Assembly (NCBI RefSeq): GCF_041929235.1
Contig: NZ_JBHFNP010000022.1
Location: 1 to 64,000, forward strand
Length of the DNA: 64,000 nucleotides
From: Microseira sp041929235
Lineage (GTDB): Bacteria > Cyanobacteriota > Cyanobacteriia > Cyanobacteriales > Aerosakkonemataceae
Direction: 5' to 3'
Shown: positions 50,021-59,556 of the stretch, piece after piece
Layout: each line of letters starts with the position of its first letter
Numbering within the stretch: the stretch's first letter is position 1
Notes under the pieces: model-generated
What the model was told of the DNA's origin: nothing
Databases searched by the model: none
The model's input: only the letters and a program-made list of their open reading frames with translations
Position numbers and translations under genes: made by a program

Positions 50021-51487
50021 ATGGAAAATTTCTCATCATCTAATAAACCAATGTTGCCTGTTTTACCAGAAATTATTGATGGACTGCCTAATATTTCCGG
50101 ATGGGAAGAGGAAGTGCAATCCGTTGTGCAACAAAACGCTCCAGTATTTTTACCTAGAACGAATCTGAGATTAAGCGAAATACAGGCAGCATTTGCCATC
50201 ACGCTGCACATGCACCAGCCTACCATCCCCGCCGGACAAAATGGCGAATTGATTGGCAACCTGCAATACATGTTTGAACATCCCCAGGAAGGAGACAACC
50301 ACAACGCCGGTGCATTCGCTTGGTGTTATAGTCGCATGGCAGACTTTATCCCCGAATTAGTAGCGCAAGGATGCAACCCGCGCATCATGCTGGACTATTC
50401 CGGCAATCTTTTGTGGGGACTTAGACAAATGGGACGCGGGGATATCCTAGAAAACCTCAAGCGCATTACATGCGACCCTGCCTACCAACCTTATGTAGAA
50501 TGGCTGGGTACGATGTGGAGTCACGCCGTCGTCCCTTCCACTCCCATCCCCGATATCAAACTGCACATCCAAGCATGGCAACATCATTTTGCGGCAATAT
50601 TTGGTTGGGAAGCATTGGCGCGAGTCAAAGGGTTTTCTCCCCCAGAAATGCACCTTCCCAATCATCCCGATACCTTATTCGCTTTTGTGAAAGCACTCAA
50701 GGAATGCGGTTATCGCTGGGTAATGGTGCAAGAACACTCAGTCGAAACCATTGAAGGCTTACCTTTATCTGAAAAATATTTACCCCATCGTTTAATTGCG
50801 CGCAACTCCCACGGCGAAACCCTGAGTATTACAGCACTAATTAAAACCCAAGGTTCCGATACAAAATTAGTCGGACAAATGCAACCTTACTACGAAGCCA
50901 AAAATTATGCTCCCAAACTATTGGGTAACGTATTAGTTCCGCCACTCGTTACCCAAATTGGCGATGGGGAAAATGGCGGGGTGATGATGAACGAATTTCC
51001 CAACGCCTTTAAACAAGCTTGGGACGAAATGGCACAAGGCGCGGGAACCAAAGGCGTTGTAGGAATGACGGGAACCGAATATCTAGAACTAATCGAAGCG
51101 GCGGGTTGCGACGGGGATGATTATCCCGCCTGTCAACCAATCCAGCAACACCTAATTTGGCAGCGAGTTTCCCAAGAAAACTGTACCCCCGATGCGGTGG
51201 AGAATGCGATTGAGCAATTAAAACAAACCCATCCTAATTTTCACATGGATGGGGCTTCTTGGACAAATCACTTGAGTTGGATCGAAGGGTATGAAAATGT
51301 TTTAACTCCGATCAATAAACTCAGCGCTTTATTCCACGAAACACGGAATACTCGCTCTCGCGAAGCACTGCTTTACAATCTTTTGCTGCAAACCAGTTGT
51401 TTTCGTTACTGGGGACAAGGAATTTGGACTGACTATGCGCGCGAGATCTATCGGCGGGGGGTAACACCCCCTGTAACAGCTGGTTAA
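50021..51487 (+). CDS. Glycoside hydrolase family 57-like protein
   Basis: 488 residues. GH57 features seen are FAITLHMHQPTIPAG (about 65-79), NGELIGNLQYMFEHPQEGDN, and WSHAVVPSTPIPDIKLHIQA, and GFSPPEMHLPNHPDT (about 208-222), the region of the catalytic Glu. GH57 enzymes act on alpha-glucans such as glycogen, so a role in glycogen or maltodextrin turnover is plausible. The N-terminal 50 residues are an extension without clear homology. No other carbohydrate gene is adjacent. Confidence 0.8.
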   Translation: MENFSSSNKPMLPVLPEIIDGLPNISGWEEEVQSVVQQNAPVFLPRTNLRLSEIQAAFAITLHMHQPTIPAGQNGELIGNLQYMFEHPQEGDNHNAGAFAWCYSRMADFIPELVAQGCNPRIMLDYSGNLLWGLRQMGRGDILENLKRITCDPAYQPYVEWLGTMWSHAVVPSTPIPDIKLHIQAWQHHFAAIFGWEALARVKGFSPPEMHLPNHPDTLFAFVKALKECGYRWVMVQEHSVETIEGLPLSEKYLPHRLIARNSHGETLSITALIKTQGSDTKLVGQMQPYYEAKNYAPKLLGNVLVPPLVTQIGDGENGGVMMNEFPNAFKQAWDEMAQGAGTKGVVGMTGTEYLELIEAAGCDGDDYPACQPIQQHLIWQRVSQENCTPDAVENAIEQLKQTHPNFHMDGASWTNHLSWIEGYENVLTPINKLSALFHETRNTRSREALLYNLLLQTSCFRYWGQGIWTDYAREIYRRGVTPPVTAG

Positions 51488-51721
51488 TTTTTCTGCTAAT
51501 GAATCCGGAACAACGGTAATCACCCGGATTAAAGATTCCCAGAGAGGTGGCATTATATGCTGCCATATCCGTAAAGCGATAGGAGCGTCAAAACTAGCGA
51601 TCGAGATCACATCCAAAACATGATGCGATCGCCTCCAAAACCAGCATTTTAGCTCAGACTCAATAATAACGATTATGGAGGGGCCAACTAACGACCCAAT
51701 AAAACAATGGAAACCATTAAA

Positions 51722-51898
51722 ATGACCAGATTAATAAACTTTTTACAAGAAGACTTAGCTGTCCCCAATACATCTATATCCCTAGCTATGCGACAAAGTG
51801 AAAATTCTACCAGTACCTTACCGATTATTCTGTGGCAGTACGGACTGATCACCTTGTCCCAGCTAGACCTGATATTTGATTGGTTAGAAACAGCATAA
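51722..51898 (+). CDS. DUF2949 family protein
   Basis: 58 residues from MTRLINFLQEDLAVP; an ATG at 51707 (METIKMTRL) is also possible. It matches the short cyanobacterial DUF2949 pattern: helical, SISLAMRQS, PIILWQYGLITLSQLDLIFDWLE. The function is unknown. It converges with the TldE gene, with a hairpin between. Confidence 0.7.
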   Translation: MTRLINFLQEDLAVPNTSISLAMRQSENSTSTLPIILWQYGLITLSQLDLIFDWLETA

Positions 51899-51927
51899 GA
51901 TGGTTAACTCGACTACCTTGAATCGCC

Positions 51928-51966
51928 GAAACCGGGTTTGTTTAGAAACATAACAAACCCGGTTTC
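51928..51966. terminator. Bidirectional hairpin between DUF2949 and TldE genes
   Basis: GAAACCGGGTTTGTT (51928-51942) and AACAAACCCGGTTTC (51952-51966) form a perfect 15-bp stem with a nine-base loop, in the 79-bp gap between convergent genes. It belongs to the GAAACC(C)GGTTTC repeat group. Confidence 0.75.
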
Positions 51967-51977
51967 CCATTTAAGGA

Positions 51978-53345
51978 TCAATCCCCAGTAATCGACAACC
52001 CATCAACCCAAATTCGCGGACACACACCCCCTGGAGTCACCTTCTCCTCCTTCTCCACAAAAACAATCGACTTCAGGACTTGCAAAAAGTCTCCCGCCAC
52101 CGTCGCCGAATCAATACTCGTCCACTTACCGTTACTCACCATCCACCCATCAAACGGTAAAGAAAACGAACCTTGCAACGCTTTCACCCCGGCATGGAGT
52201 GCTTGCAAGTCATCGACATAAATAATATTTTCAGCAGTATCAAGACTGTACTCCCGTTCCGCCGGATCGCCTGGGAAGGCGTGATAAAAGTGCGATCCAA
52301 CTGTCACTTTAGCTCCCATATTAGCATGTCCGGTTGGCTGAGCATTCAACCGTTTCGCCGTCCCAGAACTGTGGAGAAAACCCGTTAAAATCCCATTTTC
52401 CACCAGATAAACTCGGCGAGTTGGCGTCCCTTCCCCATCAAACGTTTCTGCCGAAATATTCCCAGAATGCAAAGCATCATCGCACACAGAAAGCAGCGGC
52501 GAAGCAATTTGCCCTCCCAAAGATTCCGGAGTCGAAAGACTTTGCTTATCCAGAATACTTTGCGCGTTGAACAGATTAGAAAAAGCACCCAACAAATCTA
52601 AAAACGCTTCCGGCGAGAAAACCACGCAATACTTACCCGACTTGACTTTTTCATAATTCAAATGAGAGATAGTTTTCTCTGCCGCTTCCTTCAGGCATCC
52701 ATCAATATCTAAAATATCGACGCTGCGGTTAATTCTAACCGCACCAGCACTGCGAGGTTTTCTTCCTTCTTCCTCTGTTTTGCTGTAAAGATAGATCGAA
52801 GCATAGGAGCGAGATTCGTTTCGCAGCGCGCCTTCGCTATTGAGATAAAACTTGTCAATATCTCGTTGCGACAGTCCGTTATAAGGCACGCCTTTAATCG
52901 CCGGATGCGCTTCCATGAGTTGCTTCTCAACCGCTATCAAGCTTTCGATTAAGTTAGAAACTGGTGCTTGCGTTGCTTTCTCATTGGGTATATCTGCCAC
53001 GGGAGCAAAAGCTTCCGGACTAAAATCTGGTACGTGTTCCTTCGCACCAAAAAAACTTGCCTCGTAGGCAGTTTTTAAAGCTAATTCCAGTCCATTGGCA
53101 TCTACATCTGTCGTGCTGGTAATGCCTACAGTATTATTTTCATTCCAAACTCGAACTGTCACCCCTGAACGCTGGGATGCCTTAACCTGCTTCGGTTCTC
53201 CCCGATCTACTTGCACGCTAGTTTCATCGACACTCGATCCATAGATATCGAATTTCTTGATACCGAGTTGCGCGGCTTTTTCCTTGGCGTAAGATGCAAT
53301 TTCGTTGATACTCGACATAGATTTTGCTAATTGCTCATTGCTCAT
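51978..53345 (-). CDS. TldE/PmbA-like metalloprotease partner
   Basis: 455 residues. TldD/TldE family protein: KKFDIYGSSVDETSVQVDRG and RSGVTVRVWNENNTVGITST at the N-terminus, and GKYCVVFSPEAFLDLLGAFS in the second half. It has no HExxxH zinc site, so it is the TldE-type partner of the zinc-bearing TldD encoded just upstream. TldD/TldE heterodimers degrade unfolded or RiPP-type peptides, such as microcin B17 leaders. Whether the pair matures the lasso peptide made at 7-10 kb is not known. Confidence 0.85.
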   Translation of the reverse strand: MSNEQLAKSMSSINEIASYAKEKAAQLGIKKFDIYGSSVDETSVQVDRGEPKQVKASQRSGVTVRVWNENNTVGITSTTDVDANGLELALKTAYEASFFGAKEHVPDFSPEAFAPVADIPNEKATQAPVSNLIESLIAVEKQLMEAHPAIKGVPYNGLSQRDIDKFYLNSEGALRNESRSYASIYLYSKTEEEGRKPRSAGAVRINRSVDILDIDGCLKEAAEKTISHLNYEKVKSGKYCVVFSPEAFLDLLGAFSNLFNAQSILDKQSLSTPESLGGQIASPLLSVCDDALHSGNISAETFDGEGTPTRRVYLVENGILTGFLHSSGTAKRLNAQPTGHANMGAKVTVGSHFYHAFPGDPAEREYSLDTAENIIYVDDLQALHAGVKALQGSFSLPFDGWMVSNGKWTSIDSATVAGDFLQVLKSIVFVEKEEKVTPGGVCPRIWVDGLSITGD

Positions 53346-53425
53346 TGATCATTGGTAATTGGTAATTTGTAATTGATCATAAAATACCTCTTACCTCTTA
53401 CCTCTTACCTATTACCCATTACCTA
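53337..53425. repeat. Simple repeat tract between tldE and tldD
   Basis: GATCATTGGTAATTGGTAAT and CTCTTACCTCTTACCTATTA units fill the 80-bp gap. Such GGTAATT and TTACC tandem units are complementary and occur in several other gaps of this window. Confidence 0.6.
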
Positions 53426-54910
53426 TTACCGTCCACCTACGGTAATTGAATCCACCTTAATATGCGGTTGTCCAACAGTTGTGTAAATATTACCGCTGAC
53501 CGAGCCGCAGAAACCGGGGGCGAGGGATAAATCTTGGGAACACATCGAAATCTTGTTCATGATTTCGCTTGCTTCGCCGATGAGAGTGGCTCCTTTTAAC
53601 GGCTTGGTAATTTTGCCATTTTCAATCAGATAAGCTTCATCGACTCCGAAGTTAAATTGCCCCGTAGCACCGACGCTACCGCCGCCCATCTTTTTGCAGT
53701 AAATCCCTTTATCCACAGAAGCGAATAAATCTTCTAGGGCATAATCTCCGGGAGCGATGTAAGTATTTCGCATCCGCGACGCAGCAGCAAAGGTATAATT
53801 TTGCCGGCGTCCGCTACCTGTTCTGGGATGTCCGGTACGCAACGAACCTGCTCGGTCTGCTAAGAAGTTTTTCAGGACGCCTTTTTCAATCAATAAAGTG
53901 CGTTGAGTCGGCATTCCTTCATCGTCCATATCGACGGTGCCGAAAGCGTTTTCCGAGCGTCCTTCGTCCCAAGCGGTTAAACTTTCGTGGGCAATCTTTT
54001 CGCCTTTTTTATCGGCAAAGGGAGTCGTCTTGCGTTCAATTTGAGTTGTTTCTAACAAGTGTCCGCAAGCTTCGTGGAAAATTACCCCGCCAAAGTTATT
54101 CGCCATGATAATCGGGTAAGTTCCCGATTCCACGTAATCGGCGTAGAGCATTTTTCCAGCTGATTCTGCTACTTGTTCCGCCGCGCCCTCGTAATTCCAA
54201 TTTCTCAAGAAATTAGCATCGCTAGTAGTACCAGCACGTTCGTTGATTGAGGAACGATTTGCCCCGTCGGCGCACAACAAGTTATATCCTACCGATTGTG
54301 TCAGACGGATATCGCGGGCAAAAGTCCCGTCGCTGGCGGCAACTAACACTTCTTGCCAATCTCTAAAATAGGTGGCGCGTCTGGATTGCACGTGGGAGGC
54401 TTTTTGCTTTAGCTTGTCATTCGCAGCGAGCAGAATTTCTCCCATTTCCCGCATCGAACTGCATGAGGCCAGCCAAGTATCTTTTCCTTTTTTTGTAGCG
54501 TAGTCTCGCAGGAGTTCCAAGTTTATTTCCGGAATATAGGCATTGGGTGCCGGGAGTTGCAATCCCAGAATCGAAAGACCTTTTTCTAACGCTGATTTTA
54601 ATCCAGAGAATGATAAATCGTTGGTGCTGACGTAGCAATCAGCTTGGGAGCGAAACACGCGCACTCCTGCGCCCGTGGTAAGGCGGGGTGCGATGCTGGT
54701 AATGGCGTCGTCTTCTGCGAGGCAGCTGATGTAGTTGACGCGCTCTAAGAAAAATTCGATCAAGTCTGCACCTGCGGCACGTCCCAATCCCAGCAGGGTA
54801 GCTAAGGGAGCTTCCCAAGTTTGATCGAAGCGCGCGGGTGTAGGGCTATATTGCAGCGTCGGCAGTTGCTGAGACAGAAGGAGAGTACTCGAATAAGTAG
54901 AGAGCGTCAT
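53426..54910 (-). CDS. tldD: TldD-like zinc metalloprotease
   Basis: 494 residues. The zinc site is in NFGGVIFHEACGHLLETTQI (about 275-294), HExxxH as in TldD. Other conserved parts are DDEGMPTQRTLLIEKGVL and ATGQFNFGVDEAYLIENGKI and GGGSVGA. It forms a protease with the TldE-like protein downstream, 80 bp away on the same strand. The first 30 residues are an extension without homology, and an internal Met may be used. Confidence 0.88.
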   Translation of the reverse strand: MTLSTYSSTLLLSQQLPTLQYSPTPARFDQTWEAPLATLLGLGRAAGADLIEFFLERVNYISCLAEDDAITSIAPRLTTGAGVRVFRSQADCYVSTNDLSFSGLKSALEKGLSILGLQLPAPNAYIPEINLELLRDYATKKGKDTWLASCSSMREMGEILLAANDKLKQKASHVQSRRATYFRDWQEVLVAASDGTFARDIRLTQSVGYNLLCADGANRSSINERAGTTSDANFLRNWNYEGAAEQVAESAGKMLYADYVESGTYPIIMANNFGGVIFHEACGHLLETTQIERKTTPFADKKGEKIAHESLTAWDEGRSENAFGTVDMDDEGMPTQRTLLIEKGVLKNFLADRAGSLRTGHPRTGSGRRQNYTFAAASRMRNTYIAPGDYALEDLFASVDKGIYCKKMGGGSVGATGQFNFGVDEAYLIENGKITKPLKGATLIGEASEIMNKISMCSQDLSLAPGFCGSVSGNIYTTVGQPHIKVDSITVGGR

Positions 54911-55150
54911 CGGTGGGCGTCCTTGCTCTTGGGTTGATTGACTTTTCTCACGCTTATATAGTTTAACAAATCATTAAAGCCTTGCCAGACAATGACTTGG
55001 CAGCCTAAGCTATAATCTGGGCAAATTACGGATTGGTTGTTAAAGTAGCCAAGTCTCCCTAGTTTCCCCCTATCCAATCAGTGCATCTCCACGCCAACAA
55101 ACCGCTAAAACTCTCCTAAATTAGAGATAACTTTACCTGCCCGTTACAGC
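54911..55150. other. Intergenic, divergent promoters expected
   Basis: 240 bp between the divergent tldD and FHA genes. AAAATTGCTAATTG-type repeats are absent; no gene is seen. Promoter elements were not resolved. Confidence 0.4.
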
Positions 55151-56134
55151 GTGCTACCTCCGGAATTATTCAACCAACCATTTTTGGTAATCCAAATCTC
55201 AAACGGTTATTGCTGCCTACCCTTGGTGGGCGGTACTAGCTGGTCTATTGGGCGGAGTGGGGATAACAATTTGGTCTTGCCAGATCGGTTAATCTCCCGC
55301 CATCATGCAGTATTACAGTGTAACGAGGAGGGCGGATTTTATCTGCTCGATTTAATTAGTAGAAATGGTTCGTTTGTCAATGGGTGTAGGGTTATTGTTC
55401 CTCTCAGGTTACGCCATGGCGATCGGATAAAATTTGGCAATACTAATCTAGCCTTCTGCTGCCTCAGTACAAACCTCGTGCTAGATGGAACATCAACACA
55501 GGATACCAGCAATACCCAAATCGGGACGCGGTTCGTTTGGCGTCTAGCCTCGGTAATGGTTATCGATATTCGCAATTTAAAGTTATTAACTCAGCAAATA
55601 GACAAACAAATCCTCGCCTCCTCCCTCGACACTTGGTATCGAGAGATTACGAATATTATTACCTCCTTGGGTGGCTTAGTAGACAAAAATGTCGGCGGCA
55701 ATGTCGGAGTTATCAAAGCTATCTGGTTTCATCGCTATCATGGGTTCAATAATGTAGATATTCTCCAGGTTTTTCAAGCCATCAGCGCCATCAACAAACG
55801 TACAATCCAGTTAAATCGAGAGTCCTTACCTTTCCGGTTAAGCATCGGGGCAGGAATTAATACGGGGTATGGACTCGTTGATAATATGAGGATTGGCGAA
55901 CGCCTCTACTACTTATCTTTAGAATCTACCTTTAATGCGGCTTCTCTTCTTGGTTCTGCTACTCAAGATGTTGGGCGCGACTTAGCTTTAGCCGAAAGCA
56001 CTTACAAATATTTATCGATGTTAAACAACCTTGAATCTATTTTTCAGCAATATACCGTTAATCTCAAAGGCTACAACAATCCCGTAGTTACTTACGCGGG
56101 TTTGTTTGCCGATCTAGATCGGTTTTTCCAGTAA
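55151..56134 (+). CDS. FHA-domain protein with degenerate class III cyclase homology domain
   Basis: 327 residues from a GTG start. The FHA domain (about 25-105) has WSIGRSGDNNLVLPDRLISR, RHHAVLQ and NGSFVNGCRV, the phosphothreonine-binding pattern. The C-terminal part (about 130-320) looks like an adenylate/guanylate cyclase fold: SVMVIDIRNLKLLTQQID, SIGAGINTGYGLVDNMR and ERLYYLSLESTFNAASLLGS. The second metal-binding Asp is not obvious, so catalysis is doubtful. It may read phosphorylation signals, possibly from kinases such as the one at 20160-21485. Confidence 0.7.
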   Translation: MLPPELFNQPFLVIQISNGYCCLPLVGGTSWSIGRSGDNNLVLPDRLISRHHAVLQCNEEGGFYLLDLISRNGSFVNGCRVIVPLRLRHGDRIKFGNTNLAFCCLSTNLVLDGTSTQDTSNTQIGTRFVWRLASVMVIDIRNLKLLTQQIDKQILASSLDTWYREITNIITSLGGLVDKNVGGNVGVIKAIWFHRYHGFNNVDILQVFQAISAINKRTIQLNRESLPFRLSIGAGINTGYGLVDNMRIGERLYYLSLESTFNAASLLGSATQDVGRDLALAESTYKYLSMLNNLESIFQQYTVNLKGYNNPVVTYAGLFADLDRFFQ

Positions 56135-56196
56135 ATTTTAACTCAGATCTTGCACCAGTCGCCAGACGAGGCAGAGCCTCCCCAGGGGTTTCTGCC

Positions 56197-56589
56197 TCAA
56201 GATCGCATCACGGGACTGGCGTGATGATTGATTAAATACCACTTCTGCGCCATGCGCTCAAAGATATTTGTTGCTAGGGACTGCGCTTGCATTCTCCTAC
56301 CGTTGATAACTTGAAAGACATTTTCAACCAGGACAACGTAAGCAATATCGCCCCTGACTTCGGCGACGACTATTTCTAGTTCAACTTCGATGTAATTTGT
56401 ATTCTTAAATATCTGCTCCCAAGAATAGCGAATGTCTTTCCAACCTTTGAGCGCTTGCCATCCAGGATGAACGCAAATCGTCGCCACTCCTTGCGACCAA
56501 ACGCTGCTCATCGCTTCGATATCTTTTCGTTCAAAAGCTCGATAAAAAGCTTTATTCGCTTCTAATACTGCGGTTTTATCCTCGTTCAT
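56197..56589 (-). CDS. SnoaL-like / NTF2-family protein
   Basis: 130 residues with an alpha-plus-beta cone fold pattern: VLEANKAFYRAFERKDIEAM, WSQGVATICVHPGWQALKGW, and HHASPV at the end. Such proteins include ketosteroid-isomerase-like enzymes of unknown substrate. It lies 53 bp downstream of the ferredoxin gene on the same strand and may share its transcript. Confidence 0.7.
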   Translation of the reverse strand: MNEDKTAVLEANKAFYRAFERKDIEAMSSVWSQGVATICVHPGWQALKGWKDIRYSWEQIFKNTNYIEVELEIVVAEVRGDIAYVVLVENVFQVINGRRMQAQSLATNIFERMAQKWYLINHHASPVMRS

Positions 56590-56642
56590 TGCTAATTTCA
56601 GATTTTAGATTTTGGCAGCATGACAATCCTGTTTCCCTCTCC

Positions 56643-56966
56643 CTATTTTTTATAATAAAGTGACGATTGATACAGAATTTTTTCTTGATGGGTATATAGC
56701 GTGCAATCGGATAAAGGGTAAGCCACGCAGGTAATCGTGTACCCGGCTTCAATTTCTTCAGGACGAAGAAATTTTTGCTCGCTTTGATCTACCTCGCCAC
56801 TGACTAACTTGGCGACACAGGCGGAACACTCGCCGATTTTGCACCCGGATGGCAAGCGAATACCAGCTGCTTCTGCCATATCGAGAATATATTGATCGTC
56901 TGGTACTGCAATTGTACGGTCTAAACCGATTGCAGGATTTAGGAGACGGACTTGATAAACTGCCAT
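56643..56966 (-). CDS. 2Fe-2S ferredoxin
   Basis: 107 residues. Plant-type ferredoxin: SGCKIGECSACVAKLVSGEV (about 40-59) with CxxxxCxxC and a fourth Cys in ITCVAYPLSDC (about 79). Compared with PetF1, the loop is SGCKIGECSAC and the C-terminus is longer by about ten residues (HQEKILYQSSLYYKK), so it may serve a special partner rather than general photosynthetic transfer. Confidence 0.88.
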   Translation of the reverse strand: MAVYQVRLLNPAIGLDRTIAVPDDQYILDMAEAAGIRLPSGCKIGECSACVAKLVSGEVDQSEQKFLRPEEIEAGYTITCVAYPLSDCTLYTHQEKILYQSSLYYKK

Positions 56967-57685
56967 TTATCTAACTGTTAACCAAAATATGGGATTTCGG
57001 GTTGGTTCAATAAATAATTATGATGCGATATGCGTAGCCAGTCTCGCTCACGCTCTCCCACCCGCCCCTATATTAAGTTTTTTTGAAATATCCCATAGCT
57101 TACGCCTATTGTTATAGCTAAAACAGCACTTTGTTGGCGTGCGATCGCCTACAGCCACAATTGTTTCAGGCTCTGCTGTGCTACGCTATACAATTGCAAA
57201 TTAAAATAAATCTTCCCAGCAAAATATACGCATTAAGAAAATTGGTGTTATATTTAAGCTTACGTAAAGAGGAGCTTAACCTGCTGTTAACCTCCGGCTG
57301 TACGAGGGCAAGTCCCAAGGCCGCCAAAAGCCGCCCCAGGACGCGCAATCGGCAAGCTCAGCCATTAGAGGGGAAAAACGCTGTCATCAGAGGATGTCTT
57401 CTACACCATAAGTTAGAGATTGCTCATAGAGACGGCAACCAAGCATGGGACGCTGCTTTCAACTTGTAGTACTGGTTGGGAACCAAGGGGGGGCAACGCT
57501 AATGTCACAAAATGCTGTGCTGGTGCCATTCACCAAAACTTCTAAGACACAGTTCTGGCACTACCGCTTCATCCGTATTAGGAGTGGGGTCGTTGGTTTG
57601 AGATGTTGAAAACAGCGGCAAGAGTGCCGTTGAGAAACCATCGACCCGCGATACCAGAACTGAATCATTAGGAGAAAAACAAAAA
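56967..57685. other. Intergenic, no supported gene
   Basis: About 720 bp. Contains GCGATCGC at 57141, and TAGTCTCGCTCACGCTCTCCC-like text; open frames at 57131-57469 are not family-like. A ribosome site GGAGAAAA (57671-57678) precedes the HMA-like gene start, so the leader of the metal-transport cluster begins here. Confidence 0.5.
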
Positions 57686-58669
57686 ATGACTGGGAACACT
57701 GTACAGTCCGCTGAGAGTGGGCTAGAAGTTGTACATGCTATGCCTGGTCGAGTGCGACTGCGTGCATCTGGCAGCAGTTTGCTCTTGGCTGATTATTGGG
57801 AAAATCGACTGGAAGACTTTGCACAACGACTGCGACAAGAAGAGGGCGTCTGCAACGTCAACGCGAATATACAAACTGGCAGCTTGGTCGTTACGTTTGA
57901 TGAAAATACGCTGTCTTATTCGCAGATGTTTGCAGTGCTGAAAAAATGCGGCGTTGCAGCAGCGACAGAATTTCCAGATGAAGAAGATGGGACAAATGGG
58001 TTTTGGCTGGATTCGACTCAGCTGGAGTCGGTCATCCCTTTAATTGCCGGGGCGCTGATTACTGGCGGTTTGGGAATTGGCGGCTTACCAGCGATTCCAG
58101 TTTACCTGCTGGCTGCGGGTACAACTCGTCAGTTGATCGAACAGTTTGAGGAAGGGGAGAAAGAGGAGGACGCGGGGACGCGGGGACGCGGGGACGCGGG
58201 GACGATTTCGCTGGTCAAGCAAAAGATTGCTTTCAGCGTTGTTCATGCGGTGCGGGGACGGATACGGTTTCAGGTGTCGCGGCTATTTCAGGACGGTATT
58301 TATGCTAGCCGACTGGAAAAACTTGCCGCAGCTGATAGCAATATTACCAGCGTGCGCGTGAATCGAGCGGCGGCTTCGGTGACTTTCACCTACGATGCCA
58401 AAGCGGTTGCGGAAACTGAAATCCGTTCTCGTTTGGTCGAGTTAATTCAGCGTGCGGGGGAAGCGTTTAAGCCGACTTCTTATACTGCGACACCTGCTGT
58501 GGCAGAAAATACCAACAGCCAAAGCCTTCAGGCGCGTGTAAAGGCAAAATCTCCTCCCATCCGCCCACTTGCCCACCTGCCCCATAACCCCCCAAAAATT
58601 ACCTATTTAACTGGGCTGAAGCCGCCAGCGCTCAATTTAATTTTGAACTTCATGGCGCACGTTTACTGA
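57686..58669 (+). CDS. Double HMA-like domain protein with repeat insertion
   Basis: 327 residues. Two ferredoxin-fold HMA-like domains, VVHAMPGRVRLRASG (from about 14) and FSVVHAVRGRIRFQVSRLFQ (from about 183), both lacking the CxxC metal motif and sharing the HAxxGRxR pattern. Between them is a two-helix membrane segment (about 112-150, VIPLIAGALITGGLGIGGLP) and a linker with DAGTRGRGDAGT from a GGGGACGCG repeat (58168-58203). It is the first gene of the cluster, and the gene at 63017 has the same architecture. Function unknown; a membrane-bound adaptor of the P-type ATPase is possible. Confidence 0.75.
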   Translation: MTGNTVQSAESGLEVVHAMPGRVRLRASGSSLLLADYWENRLEDFAQRLRQEEGVCNVNANIQTGSLVVTFDENTLSYSQMFAVLKKCGVAAATEFPDEEDGTNGFWLDSTQLESVIPLIAGALITGGLGIGGLPAIPVYLLAAGTTRQLIEQFEEGEKEEDAGTRGRGDAGTISLVKQKIAFSVVHAVRGRIRFQVSRLFQDGIYASRLEKLAAADSNITSVRVNRAAASVTFTYDAKAVAETEIRSRLVELIQRAGEAFKPTSYTATPAVAENTNSQSLQARVKAKSPPIRPLAHLPHNPPKITYLTGLKPPALNLILNFMAHVY

Positions 58670-58691
58670 CAAGCTTGAGTCAGCGTCTTGC

Positions 58692-59549
58692 ATGGGAGGC
58701 CAAGCTATGCTAAGAGCGAAGATTAAATCGACGAAACAGACACAACCAATTCTGGATTCGCTTTGGCAAGCGCTTTTATGGTTGTGGCGTGCTTGGAGCA
58801 AGACACTAAAGCCAGAGGCGGGGACTAAACGCCAAGTTGCACCGCTGTTCTTTTCTCCTAGCGAGCAAGTAGCCTACAGCGTTGTCCATGCAATTCCCGG
58901 ACGAGTTCGGTTTCGGGTATCAAGGCTTGTCCACGATGCAGAATATGCCCATCGCTTGCAAATGTTGGCTGAATCTGACAGCAACATTACCGGCGTGCGG
59001 ATTAACCGCAACGCAGCATCGGTGGCGTTCGATTATCAATCCCCCCCATTGGAAATATCCGATCTTGTGAGTTTGATTCAGTCTGCTGGGAAATATATTG
59101 AGAAAGATTGGCTGACTCAACGGCGGAAAGGAGAAACTTTGCAATGGAGAGATGGGGAGATTTTCTCTGTCTCATACCAAAGCCACGGTCACCCTGAAGG
59201 GTGGGGCTACACAGGCGAAGCCCGCCGGCGCGGGCTGGAGAATGGCGGCGATCGCTGCCCTCACCCTGAAGGGTGGGGCTATACAGGCGAAGCCCGCCGG
59301 CGCGGGCTGAAGAAGAATGAGGGGGAAATATTGCCGGGTTTGGTAATATCTGATGACAGACAAAGTTCAGAAAAAAATTTACTTGAGCCGATTGCTAAGT
59401 TGATTATTCTGGCTTGTTCGTTGGAGGTACGAAAAGCTGAAATTCCATCAAGTTGCTGTTTGCTCAAAAGTCAAGCTGGAAAACCGCTTTATGGCGGGGC
59501 GAAAGCTTCCCGGATCGTTAAACTTCGCAAACTTCACGTTTTAATTTGA
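58692..59549 (+). CDS. HMA-like domain protein with in-frame repeat insertion
   Basis: 285 residues; ATG at 58707 is an alternative start. One HMA-like domain, YSVVHAIPGRVRFRVSRLVH (about 57-76) to RINRNAASVAFDYQ, without CxxC. After residue 165 two copies of HPEGWGYTGEARRRGL (16 residues, 72-bp period) are read from a repeat. The C-terminal 90 residues are basic and not family-like, so the natural end may have been replaced. Eight bases separate it from the P-type ATPase gene, on the same strand. Confidence 0.6.
   Translation: MGGQAMLRAKIKSTKQTQPILDSLWQALLWLWRAWSKTLKPEAGTKRQVAPLFFSPSEQVAYSVVHAIPGRVRFRVSRLVHDAEYAHRLQMLAESDSNITGVRINRNAASVAFDYQSPPLEISDLVSLIQSAGKYIEKDWLTQRRKGETLQWRDGEIFSVSYQSHGHPEGWGYTGEARRRGLENGGDRCPHPEGWGYTGEARRRGLKKNEGEILPGLVISDDRQSSEKNLLEPIAKLIILACSLEVRKAEIPSSCCLLKSQAGKPLYGGAKASRIVKLRKLHVLI
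59190..59308. repeat. HPEGWGYTGEARRRGL-encoding repeat, two copies
   Basis: CACCCTGAAGGGTGGGGCTA...AGCCCGCCGGCGCGGGCT occurs at 59190-59236 and 59262-59308 (72-bp period). Each copy has two small hairpins, CACCCT/AGGGTG and AGCCCGC/GCGGGCT, as do mobile palindromic repeats. Confidence 0.75.
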
Positions 59550-59556
59550 GGGAAAA

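Noticed and set aside
57131..57469. Small gene before the HMA-like cluster
   Set aside because: Its translation is not family-like, no ribosome site was seen and composition matches intergenic DNA.
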